Made by a program: the position numbers and the translations under genes. Positions 13,601 to 25,600 of a DNA stretch of 64,000 nt are shown here, one piece after another. This stretch comes from Aptenodytes patagonicus (Eukaryota > Chordata > Aves > Sphenisciformes > Spheniscidae), in assembly GCF_965638725.1 (NCBI RefSeq), contig NC_134960.1, positions 1,800,501 through 1,864,500 on the forward strand, in the 5' to 3' direction. Below the pieces are notes generated by a model. It ran no database searches. It was given only the letters and a program-made list of their open reading frames with translations, and was not told where the DNA came from. The first letter of the stretch is position 1. Each line of letters starts with the position of its first letter.

Positions 13601-16600
13601 GGATTTAAGTCAGTCCAGTCCATACAGCAATCCCAGCTGTGCACGTGGCTCTTCAAGAAAGGGCCAGCAAATTGTATAGCCCTCAAAAAGCAGTGTACAA
13701 TGGAGGGATACAAAATGCTTCATTTAAATTTAAGGAAAGCCCCCCACGGGGTGGGGGGTGGAATCCTAAATCTCAAAAGGCTCCACATGCAAGCAGGAAA
13801 AATTCCTGCTTCTCATCCTGAGATGATTCAGGGCATGAAATATTAAGTCACTAGCAGTATTTCGTCGGGTTTTTTTAAGACTGTCAAGATTGGGCATGTT
13901 CTTGTTCTCACTGTAGAGAATTCCCCTACTCATCAAAAAAATTAAACTTGTCATCTCAGCAAGGAATTTGGCTTCTATGAAGAAGCATAACGAGCAGTAG
14001 ACATCTAATGCTAGCAGGGGTGGAGGAAGAGGCTGAACAAGAGATAATGTTGAAAAAACAAGAAGAAATAAAAAATGAAAAAATAATTATTCTGACGGAA
14101 TGGTTTTATCATCCTTGTATCAGCTACACTGACCTCTGGAAAAGTCAACTAAGCAAGCGGCAGGAGTATCAAGGGTAGATATGCTAGATGGCTGAACAAT
14201 TAATCCTAAATCTTTTAAAAAAAAACAAGAAACAAACAAACAGTGACAGTGCACACAGATACAGTACAGTTCCTCTGTCAGCTTGCCAAACTAATCTGGA
14301 TAGCACATGCTGGCATTATTGAGATGTCTTACATCATCCTAGCTGCCCAGAGGAAAGTTAAAAAAAACCCAAAAAAATTAGCCACAGAACTCTTGGGAGT
14401 GTGTAATATCACCACCCCAGAAAGCTTAAAAAAAAAAAAAAAAGTCATGACACTTGATCGGCAGGAGTTAAACCAGAAATTCTACAGAAGAAATGTGAAG
14501 GACAGAGTCAGCCAAGCATACTCACTCTTCCAGGAACCAAGGGAATTGTGGCTTCAGCCTTGGTTCTCTCTGCCTCATCATAACTAGGCAGTGTTGTGGC
14601 CACGTTGTAAGATGGAGGCTTAGGAAATCCTGACTCATCCTTGTAGTCAAAATAAGCTGGGGGGAAAAAAAAAAGTTACATAGAAGGTAACTTGTCAGTC
14701 CTTAAGAACACCGTGTTGGGAATGAGAAGCATTTCAGATGACTTCAAAAGACCCCAATATCCCAGACTGCTAAAGCCTGCCCCCCCTGTCCCCTCCTCAC
14801 CCTTCTAGCCTCTTGCCATCCCAAAACAGAAAGTGAAAAACACGGGAGCACCTTATACCTTATCTAACACAAAGCAATATGCAGAGCGCTACTTTAACAT
14901 ACCTGGCTGTACTTATTTTTAAAACAATGATACATGCTGTGTCTCTCATGACTTCAATAAACATAAGTAGTCATATTTTCAAGTCCAAGTGGTTTGAGTG
15001 AGTCAAAGAAGGATCACTGCAAGCCTCAATTTTTCCACAGAGACTCCAAACTGTTTTCTGATGGAGGGGAAAGGGATTGGAACAAAAATCAAACAGCGTT
15101 TCTGAGCCCCAGTCGCTGAGACACACTAAGGAACCAGAACTAATAGGACATCTTTACGGTTAGTGTGCCAAGGCAGGACTCTCAATAGGTAGCTTGAGAA
15201 ACACAATATTCAAACTTCTATCCAAAGCTGGCTAGCTGTTGGAGAGACTGACATACAACTGTATGTTGTATTTGGTTCACAAATCTTATTTGAACAATGG
15301 ACTATGAAAGTTCTGGAGGGGAAAAATGAAAAGATTTACCTAAGCCAAAATACTCTGATATATAACCAACACAAAACAAGCTGGTTTGCTAAAAGCTATT
15401 AGCGAGCTACATGACAGTATGATGATTCAGAAGTATAACCCTTATGACCAGTATAAGTATAACCCAGACCTGAAAACTGCAGGAAGAGTGAATTCTTTAA
15501 TCCCTTTTAAGTAACAAGTCCTTTTTGGAAGGAGCACAGCATCACCCAAATGCCAAATAACGAGAGGGGAACCACAAATCCTCACAGCACTTTGATTTTA
15601 ACTGTCTTCAATCTACTAAGAACACTGTGAAATGTAACTTGAACACCACTTGATGGGATGACATCAGATGAATGTAGCCAAAACGCATCTTCTAAACCAC
15701 ATGTAACAATAGTCTCTCTGGATCAATTCTGGTCCTTTGCAGCCTTGGTAAGGATGCTGCAATGCCACCCGTCAATAAGGAGAACAATTAAGGAGGTAAG
15801 AAAGAACAAGAGAGCAAACCTAGCTATTTCCTTTCAGTTAAATTTACCTGTATTCTCCGCAGAAATGCTGCTGTAAGGTGGAGGGGCATCATTCACCACT
15901 GGTGCAGTCTCGCCTGGCTCCTCTTCATTCTGCAGCTGAACAGACGCACACACAAGAGAGGTTAACAGGGTTTCTCAAGTTCTGTGAAATTACCCCTGTA
16001 GTTTTAATTGCACACAACAGACTCTTCTGGAAGAAGACTGTTCTACGGCACCATGGGACATCCGAGCAGCTGCTCAGCTTCCCTCCGAAGCACTCCCACT
16101 TGAAATGATCAATATGCCATCTCAGCTTTAATGTGTTTTTAAACCACATCCTCACACACCTGGACTTCGACAAAGCACAGCATACATCTTTCCAATACCT
16201 TTCCATTTCCCTGGTACTTCCTCAGATTCCTCAGCTCACACTGCTTAGGAGCTGCAGTTGCATCTGTTTTAGTCGAGGAAATATCAGGAGATATCCAACA
16301 AAAGACTCCATTGCTGCCTCTGGATTTGCTAAGGAAGAGGGTTTTTTCATGGATACATTACATAATGATACACATAAATATGAATCTTGCCATTTCCCTT
16401 CAACCTTTCACACTGTATGACTGAAAAGGAGGCAGTTTATTTTGTGCACTGTGCTTCCCACAGGCTCTGTATAAATAACCGTACAGCTTATCAAATGTAC
16501 GGTGTCACTTGCATGAAGCAGGTATGCAAACGCAGGCTTTGATCAGAGAAGCTGACAATACCGGGCCAGAAGCGTTCAACGCAGAACACACCAGAAAGGA

Positions 16601-19600
16601 ATTTACAAATCAGCTGCCACCTAACTTTTCTCTTCTTTCCATTTCTCATCATCTCATCAACAAAGAAACTGAGATTTTATGCAGAAAGACAACTCATTTC
16701 AAAAAAGCACCTTGGGACTGAACCACATGCCTGAACAGAGAGGTACTACCCTCTTTTGTAATCACCACAGAACAATAGCAACCCTGCAACTTCTTCCCTA
16801 ACATCTTCTTGAACTATCCCTCCCGCACACCCCTGCTAATACCCTGGAAGCCATCCATGACATTTTGCTTTCTTTTCTTTGGAGAGACATGTTGCCATTC
16901 AAGTCCTTCCCAAGCATTTATTGCAGGGCGGGGGGAGGATATGTTCTTCTTTTACTTGTATGTCTTATCAGGAAAGAAAAGAAAAAAAAAAAAAAAAGTC
17001 AGCTCACACTTCTAAATGAAGGTCTTGTTTTATACATAACTGTTCTGCGTCTTGGGTTTTTATTCCTTTTGCTGCCTAAGATCAAAGATCAGACTACATC
17101 CATGTCCTCTGTGAAAGTCAAAGCCAAAACTTTTCCAGATGTTTTAAGTGCATTCATTGGGCGTTTGCATCCAAACCACAGCTGCATGTCTGAACTGTGA
17201 GACATCCAAGTCCTACAAGCTTGCTGAGAAGAGCGTGGATTGTTTTATTTTCTCCGCCATTAACTGGACAGCTGCACACCTCCATCAGCTACACAACCGC
17301 GAGCATGCACGGAACGAGTAACTGCAAGTCGGTGGTTCATTGCACTGCAGCCAGACACAATGTCCCCACTGGCTTTCCACCTCCTCGGCGCAGAGGCTGC
17401 CGTCCTCCCCACCCTGCCAGCACAGCTGATGCGTCACAGTTCCCGATGCCAGTTATGGCAAAAAGATTTTAAACACGCCTGCTGTTGAAGGAGTTTAACC
17501 TAGTAAGGTTTAAATTACTTGGGTTAGCAGGCAACGACACGAGCAGTTCTGCTGGCAGGTCCAAGGGGTTGGCCAAGAGGGGGAAAGGGAAGAAATGACA
17601 CTAGGAAGCACTGGAAAAAATTCAGCAGCACTGTCACCCATTCCAGCTCAACCAAAACAACAGACCGTCACAGAAACAGGACTCTGTTTCACCATCAGAT
17701 GAAGATCACCTTGCTACTCTAACAGCAAGCCTCCGTCCTCTCCCCATTCACATTTTCTAGACTGGAAAGGTGGAAAAAAGAGGAAGCTGGTCAGCCCCAA
17801 GCTTTCTGGGTAAGAACTCCCCACACGGCACAAAGCTGAACCACTTCCTTGAAGAAGGAGAAGTTAATTAAGCAATCTGGACGAAAATTTAATCCGTATT
17901 ACACCAAGAGCACCTCCTAGCACAGATGCTGTGGCTGTCAGCAGGAGACATCTAAAATACTGGCCCCCAGCCAGATGTGAACCCACACCAAATCAACCCT
18001 GTTCTGCGCCCCAGGAGCGAGGCCATGGGGTACACAGGGTGGAGGTGGCAGGTACCTGCCTCGATGGCTGCAGCTTTAATTAGCCTCAGGACGCCGAGCA
18101 ATTAACACGATAAGCTGCAGCAACTCCTACAACAGCAATGCATCTTCATCTTTTTCAAACCAGCTAACTCAGCATGAGCCCTTACCAAGAAACAAAAACG
18201 CCTTATTTTATAAACCCCATGGAGTTCAGTCATTAGAAGAAAATGCAAACTAACTTATGAAGTAATTGCCTATTAAAATAAGCTTTAAAAAAAATTTAAA
18301 AAAGAGAATACTGCTGCAGAAATTCAAAAGCAGCCTGAACACAGCACGAGAGGGGCAACCTAAGGGATAATCCAGTAAAACACCGAGAGTCAAACTAGTT
18401 GATTCAGTCTCTCCCCAGCTCTGGAGTCTACGAATTCTCAGAAAATGCTCCACCATGCTTACTTTCAGTCCATCCATGAAAATTCAGTACTTCTCCCCTT
18501 TTTTTTCTTCTGCCCATACAAGACCTAGCCCATTAACGAAGGAGGAAAGGCTCCGACACACTAGGGACACTCTGGATACCGCATGCCCTGCATTACCTGC
18601 TCTCCTAGTGAGAGGGTGGCAGAAATTAAAACCCTGATGTTCCTAAGAAAGAAGACGTATACAACCTGAAAGTACAGTCACCAAGGAGGGGGAAACGAAA
18701 GCACTAGACATGACAACACTGCAAGAGATGAAACAAAAGAAGACATACAGTGGAGTGTAATATTAAATCCTACCACTGGAATTCTTACCAGATTCTTCTT
18801 TCAATAGTAAAAAGAAATACATATTCTTACAACTACCTCGTGTGGGAGAGAGCAAGCTGAACTTACTGCTAGCTTCAAACCACTACAATTCAGGTAATGA
18901 CACAAAAAAAGGTAATTACTTTTTAAAGTTGAGCTAGAGGCTGTAGGAGGTATACAGTTATAGAAAACAGATTTTTCTTCTAATGGACAAGGTACGCAAA
19001 TGCCTTCCAGCCTTTTTAATGATTCCAGGCATCTAAAATTCAACTAAGTGCTTATTAGCAAAGCAATAAGGGTTCATGTGACAGGAAGAATGAGTCATCA
19101 GGTCTCGCATGGCCCAGCACTGCTGCACTGCCCTCGCCCTACGTGTTCCACCTGCCTTGTGCAGCACCGGGTACACGCCATGAGGAAGGCTGCGCTGCTC
19201 GGGTTTGCAGGCAATCCCCCCCCCAGGCCGCTGCCGAGAGTCTTCAGAACCCGGAGAACCTGATTAAAGCAGCGTTTGGCTGAAGTCTGTTTTGCTGAGG
19301 CTGTGGGGTATTCTTTCTTTGAGTCACTGATGGTGACAAGCAGGACTCTTGTATTTGTGGCATTAAAAAACAGACAGTCTTTACAGCAATGCATACAGTT
19401 ATTAAAACAAAAGTTTGGCTGTGATTTTTTCACCAGCTGGCTAAAACAACAGAAAGTTGCCTGACAGAACGGGGTAAGACCCAGGGACACTTATTTTCCA
19501 AAAAACACCATCAGAAGCTTGGCTCTGAGCAAGACATCGCTTCTGTCAGCCACTTCCCCCTGCTTGAGTCATATCACGTGTAAATACACACAGCACAGTA

Positions 19601-22600
19601 GCATTAAAGTTCAAACCTTACAAAATGTTTTGAAATATCTCCATGTAAAACTTTGACAAAAGCATTTCCAATAAATATATTTGTTAATTCTTCCAAATTT
19701 TCCAAACTTGGCACATGGGCTGCTGACAGAGTTTTGGATCTTTTTTTTTAACCTCCCTTTGCCCCAAGTCCTTAGGCTACATGCAAATATTCTTTATAAC
19801 TAAATCAGGATTACTACAAGCTTCACCTTAGCAATATATCATCAGTAATATATTAACTCAGCAGTATATCATGAATGTTTATTGCATTTCAGTTCCTATT
19901 TTATGTTCTGGCACGCAAGGTAGAACTACACAGAAATCCCAGAGGAATCCTAGAATGAAGATAACCCTAATCAGATCTCATTTTTGTTGTTACTATGGTT
20001 TCTGTGAGGTTTCAGAAAGGCAAGTATTTAGGCTAATGACAGAAAGAGAATCGATATTTTTTAGAAAGGTGACAGGATTGATTTTTTCAGAACAATGAAA
20101 TCATAACCTTTGCAAGCCAAAGATTAAAAAAAATAAATTAAAAAAAATGTGTATCGCTACTAAATTTGAGAGTACTCCAGCAAGGCAACAGCCTGCCCAC
20201 AAAAAGGCTACACTTCACTCCCATTGCAACACCCCTTACTTTTCTCCTTCTGTATCTTTGGCCTTTTGGAAGCAAATGAGAGTTTCTGCCAACTCTGAAG
20301 GAGAAGTATTTTTACTGACTTACACTTCACTTTAAATGTACCCTGATTTGAAATCCTGATTTTTGCCCAATGCTGTTGCAGATTCCTATAACTTACTATC
20401 AGCTTATTAATCAGCAGGAATAATGGTAAGCTATTAGACAAGTCAACCCACATGCATCAGCCCTCTCCTTGATGAGCAAATAACTGTTTTCTCCCGTAGG
20501 CACTTCCAGTTCATTTAACCGAAGGAGAGTGACAGCCCTGAACAGCGTGTCTAGCCCAGCTACCCGTGCTCAGGCACGGCACGGCGTCTGCTGTGCAGCT
20601 CTTAGGTGACACGCTTGGCAGTCAGTCGCACTGCCTAAGCAAACCCTCCCTCCGGCTTCTCCCTGCACCGGGAGATGCTGATGCTCCTGCCCAAGCCTCA
20701 CAGTGGGGAACCGATTCTCCCCAGGGCCCTGAGCACAGCCCAGCTCTGGGGAGCAACCTCCCAAGGTCTCTGCCAACCTGAGCTGCTCCTCCATTTTTAA
20801 CAAAGGACTGAAAACCGTGCTTCCACTCCCCCTCCCCAAAAATGCTTTTCCTTTTCCAGCTGGACCAGCTCCCTGCCACGCAGCGAGCACACAGCTGCAC
20901 CCACGCGGTGGGATGCACAGGGCAAGGACCAGAAACCAGTGGGAGCATCCACCTGAAGGGTACATTTGCAACCACCCTCCCAGCTACCAAGGTAAAAATA
21001 CAAATCAAAACATCTTTTTTGTCCATCAAAACACAACCTGTGCTCACGAGGATGTTGTTCTTCAGTGACCCACTGCAGTTAATGGCCTGACAACATGGAA
21101 ATACACCTCGGCCCTGGGAAACACGCTGATCTAATTCCCTCGCCTCTGTTCAAACAGGGAATTATACTGGTCTGACTAGACTGTAAACAAGCACTTGAGC
21201 CAGCACAAACCTGTGCCTACAGACTGTCCTTAGGTTTGAGTGTTCAAGGTCTTAATACAGAAGAAGTAGGTTTTAATCTTAGATAGCTGTAATTAAATTT
21301 CAAACACTTAAAGCCTAAGGCCTTGCCGTAATATTTAGGATCACATTAACCTTGTTTCTGGACATTAAGACATAGAATCATAGAATAGTTTGGGTTGGAA
21401 GGGACCTCTAAAGGTCATCTAGTCCAACCCCCCTGCCACGGGCAGGGACATCTTCAACTAGATCAGGTTGCTCAGAGCCCCGTCCAACCTGACCTGGAAT
21501 GTTTCCAGGGATGGGGCATCCACCACCTCTCTGGGCGACCTGGGCCAGTGCTTCACCACCCTCAGCGTAAAAAATTTCTTCCTTATATCTAGTCTCAACC
21601 TACCCCCCTTTAGTTTAAAGCCATTCCCCCTTGTCCTGTCACAACAGGCCCTGCTAAAAAGTTTGTCCCCATCTTTTTTATAAGCCCCCTTTAAGTACTG
21701 ACAGGCTGCAAGAAGGTGTCCCCAAAGCCGCCTCTTCTCCAGGCTGAACAACCCCAACTCTCTCAGCCTTTCCTCATAGGAGAGGTGTTCCATCCCCCTG
21801 ATCATTTTTGTGACCCTCTTCTGGACCCGCTCCAACAGGTCCGTGTCTTTCTTATGCTGAGGTCTCCAGAGCTGGACGCAGTACTGCAGGTGGGGTCTCA
21901 CCAGAGCAGAGTAGAGGGGCAGAATCCCCTCCCTCGACCTGCTGGCCACACTGCTTTTGGTGCAGCCCAGGATACGCTTGGCCTTCTGGGCTGCGAGCCC
22001 ACATTGCTGGCTCATGTCCAGCTTTTCATCCACCAGTACCCCCAAGTCCTTCTCGGCAGGGCTGCTCTCAATCCCTTCGTCCCCCAGCCTGTATTGATAC
22101 CGGGGGTTGCCCCGACCCAGGTGCAGGACCCTGCACTTGGCCTTGTTAAACCTCATGAGGCTGACACAGGCCCACTTCTCCAGCTTGTCCAGGTCCCTCT
22201 GGATGGCATCCCATCCCTCTGGCATGTCGACTGCACCACTCAGCTTGGTGTCATCTGCAAACTTGCTGAGGGTGCACTCGATCCCACTGTCTGTGTCATT
22301 GATGAAGACATTAAACAGTACCAGTCCCAATACGGACCCCTGCGGGACACCACTCGTCACCGATCTCCATCTGGACATTGAGCCGTTGACCACTACCCTC
22401 TGGATGCAGCCACCTAACCAATTCCTCACCCACCGGACAGTCCACCCATCAAATCCGTACCTCTCCAGTTCAGAGAGAAGGATGTTGTGGGGGACCGTGT
22501 CAAAGGCCTTACAGAGGTCCAGATAGACGACCTCTGTAGCCCTTCCCGTGTCCACTGATGTAGTCACTCCATCATAGAAGGCCACTAGGTTAGTGAGGCA

Positions 22601-25600
22601 GGACTTGCCCTTGGTGAAGCCATGCTGGCTGTCTCAAATCACCTCCCTGTCCTCCATGTGCCTTAGCATAGCTTCCAGGAGGATCTGTCCCATGGTCTTC
22701 CCAGGCACAGAGGTGAGACTGACTGGCCTGTAGTTCCCCAGGTCTTCCTTTTTTCCCTTTTTAAAAATGGGGGTTATGTTTCCCCTTTTCCAGTCAGTGG
22801 GAACTTCACCGGGCTGCCACAACTTCTCAAATACAATGGATAGCAGCTTAGCAACTTCATCCGCCAGTTCCTTCAGGACCTGTGGATGGATCTCATCAGG
22901 TCCCATGGACTCATGCACCTTCAGATGCCTTAGATGGTCTCGAACCTGATTTTCTCCCACAGTGGGCGGCTCTTCATTCTCCCAGTCCCCGCCTTCGCCT
23001 TCTGCGGCTTGGGCAGTGAGGCTCAAGCACTTGCCAGTGAAGACTTAGGCAAAAAAGTCATTGAGTACCTCCGCCTTCTCTGTGTCCTGGGTAACCAGGT
23101 CTCCCGTTTCATTCCGGAGAGGGCCCACGTTTTCCCTCGTCTTCCTTTTATCCCCGATGTACCTATAGAATCTTTTCTTGTTGCCCTTGATGTCCCTGGA
23201 CAGATTTAATTCTATCAGGGCTCTAGCTTTCTTAACCTGATCCCTGGCTGCTCAGACAATTTCTCTGTATTCCTCCCAGGCTACCTGTCCTTGCTTCCAC
23301 CCTCTGTAGGCTTCCTTTTCATGTTTGAGTTTGTCCAGGAGCTCCTTGTTCATCCATGCAGGCCTCCTGGCGTTTTTGCCTGACTTCCTCTTTGCTGGGA
23401 GGCATCGCTCCTGAGCTTGGAGGAGGTGATCCTTGAATATTAACCAGCTTTCTTGGGCCCCTCTTCCCTCCAGGGCTTTGTCCCATGGCACTCCACCAAG
23501 CAGATCCCTGAAGAGGCCAAAGTCTGCTCTCCTGAAGTCCCGGGTAGTGAGCTTGCTGTGCGCCCTCCTCGGTGCCCTGAGGATCTTGAACTCCACCATT
23601 TTGTGGTCACTGCAGCCCAGGCTGCCCTTGAGCTTCACATTCCCCACCAGCCCCTCCTTGTTGATGAGAACAAGGTCCAGCATAGCACCTCTCCTCGTTG
23701 GATCCTCTACCACTTGGAGAAGGAAGTTATCATCGACATCACAGAAAGAATTCCAGATCTTCTGAGCATTTTAATGTACCACTTTTTTTTAATTGTCATA
23801 TGGAGAATGTTAAGTATCTTCAATGAAAAAAAAATCCCATTGTGCCACCATATATCAAATTTGGATATCTCACAAGCAGAAGCAGAAACAGAATGAACAG
23901 ATACATCTTAACATTGAATTTTTCTTATTAGTCCCAATGACGAAGAATCAGAATTCACACACACACACACAAAACTTTTGCTACTTGCTTTTGGTATGGC
24001 TCCTTTTAGAACGCAATGCCAAGGCCACACAAAGAGGTATCACATCTCCTGTGAGCCACTTAACAACCCGAAGGCCTGAGGAACTGTTCCTACATCTGCT
24101 TCCCAGATGGGGTTACTGAGCCCCACGGAATTTCAGTGATGAGAGAAAAGTCACCAAAGAAGCCCAAGTAGGAGTCCAACACAATCCTGATACCTGAGAT
24201 AGTATTTTTTTTAAAAGTTTGCATGCAAGGCTATTTTCTGCTGTTACACAAGCTGCATGATGATACTGGACTACTACTGTTTCACAGCATTTCCCAAGTC
24301 CTTTGAGTTTTAGAGACGGAATCTATTTTCCTTCTGTAATTACTTTTTCACATAGAATCGCTAAAACCTTGCAAACTCACCTGACAGGTACTGTTGCCTA
24401 CAGAAGCGGGTGTTTCAGAACAAAACAGTGAGATTTCAGCCACCTGAACACAGATTGGGCTGGACATCGGGTAGCTTCAAACAAAGCGTGTGGCCCCCAT
24501 CAGCTGCAGCAGAACGTAAGAGTGGCGGCTGTGCACGAGACGTGACTCGACTCTGCAACTTTTTTTAAAAATCTTTACTGTTACGTCAGCAGACACCTCC
24601 TATTCTACTTATACAAAAAAGAAAAAAATGTGAAAACAAAACCCACCCTGGAAATTTCCTTACTGTTCTTATCAGTTGCACGTATCTTTAGCAAGCACAT
24701 CTTCTGCACACTACCAGTACCTCACCAAGGAAACGAATAGCCACTGACACCACTAATTCTAACTGCTGATACGGTATATTCTCATCTTTTAGTTACAATC
24801 CGCGCGCCCATTTCAAGTGAAAAATTCAATACAAGCTTAAGGTAAGTACAAGGTGACAACTGACACCTGCCTCCCTATTTCACTCCAGCCTTCCCAGATA
24901 TTAAATAAGCACTGTGGTCCTTCATGGATTTAAACTGTATTCACGTTATATCTTCAGCAACGTATTTCTTCTACAATTTCACTGAAAGAAAACTGAACAA
25001 ATGGAAAAATCTTTCTTCCTTATGTTTCCCATAGACACCTCCCCTTACAAAATGATTCTTGATCCATGTAAGCCCTCAACAAGCGGAACAGGAAGAAATA
25101 TTGTTTTAAAAGGAAGATGTCTTAATTATTTAACGCACCCACCATTTTCTAGGTGGGTTTACATTACTCACATACATTTTCAAATGCCTCAAGTAAAAAG
25201 CACGCCTCAGCTAACATGCAGTGTAAACAAACCTATTAAAAGCCTGGCGATTTTTTCCAGAATGGAGGCTAGTTTCTATTCTAAGGACGAAAGACAGTTC
25301 TGCCACTGAACACACAATCCAGGGGTTATACTCAAAAGGCCTTAAGCCGCCTAATCCTAACAACATCCCGGCATAACTTTCCCAAAGGCAAGTCTAAATG
25401 ACAACAGCCTCCCAGTGTCCCTTTTTGGGACACAGCACCGCCCAGAATAACAATACCAGGGCGTGCTGCAGCCTTCCTTCCTCCCAAATGTCTCCCATTC
25501 CCACTTCCAACAAGCACAGCCCAGTCACTTGGCCTGCAGAGGAGGAACCGAAACCAGCAGTCTGCCCCAGTCACCCTGCCCAGCTCCCGCACGCTGCCCC

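Noticed and set aside
21716-22381. 221-codon plus-strand ORF
   Set aside because: It is the antisense shadow of the CR1 reverse transcriptase.
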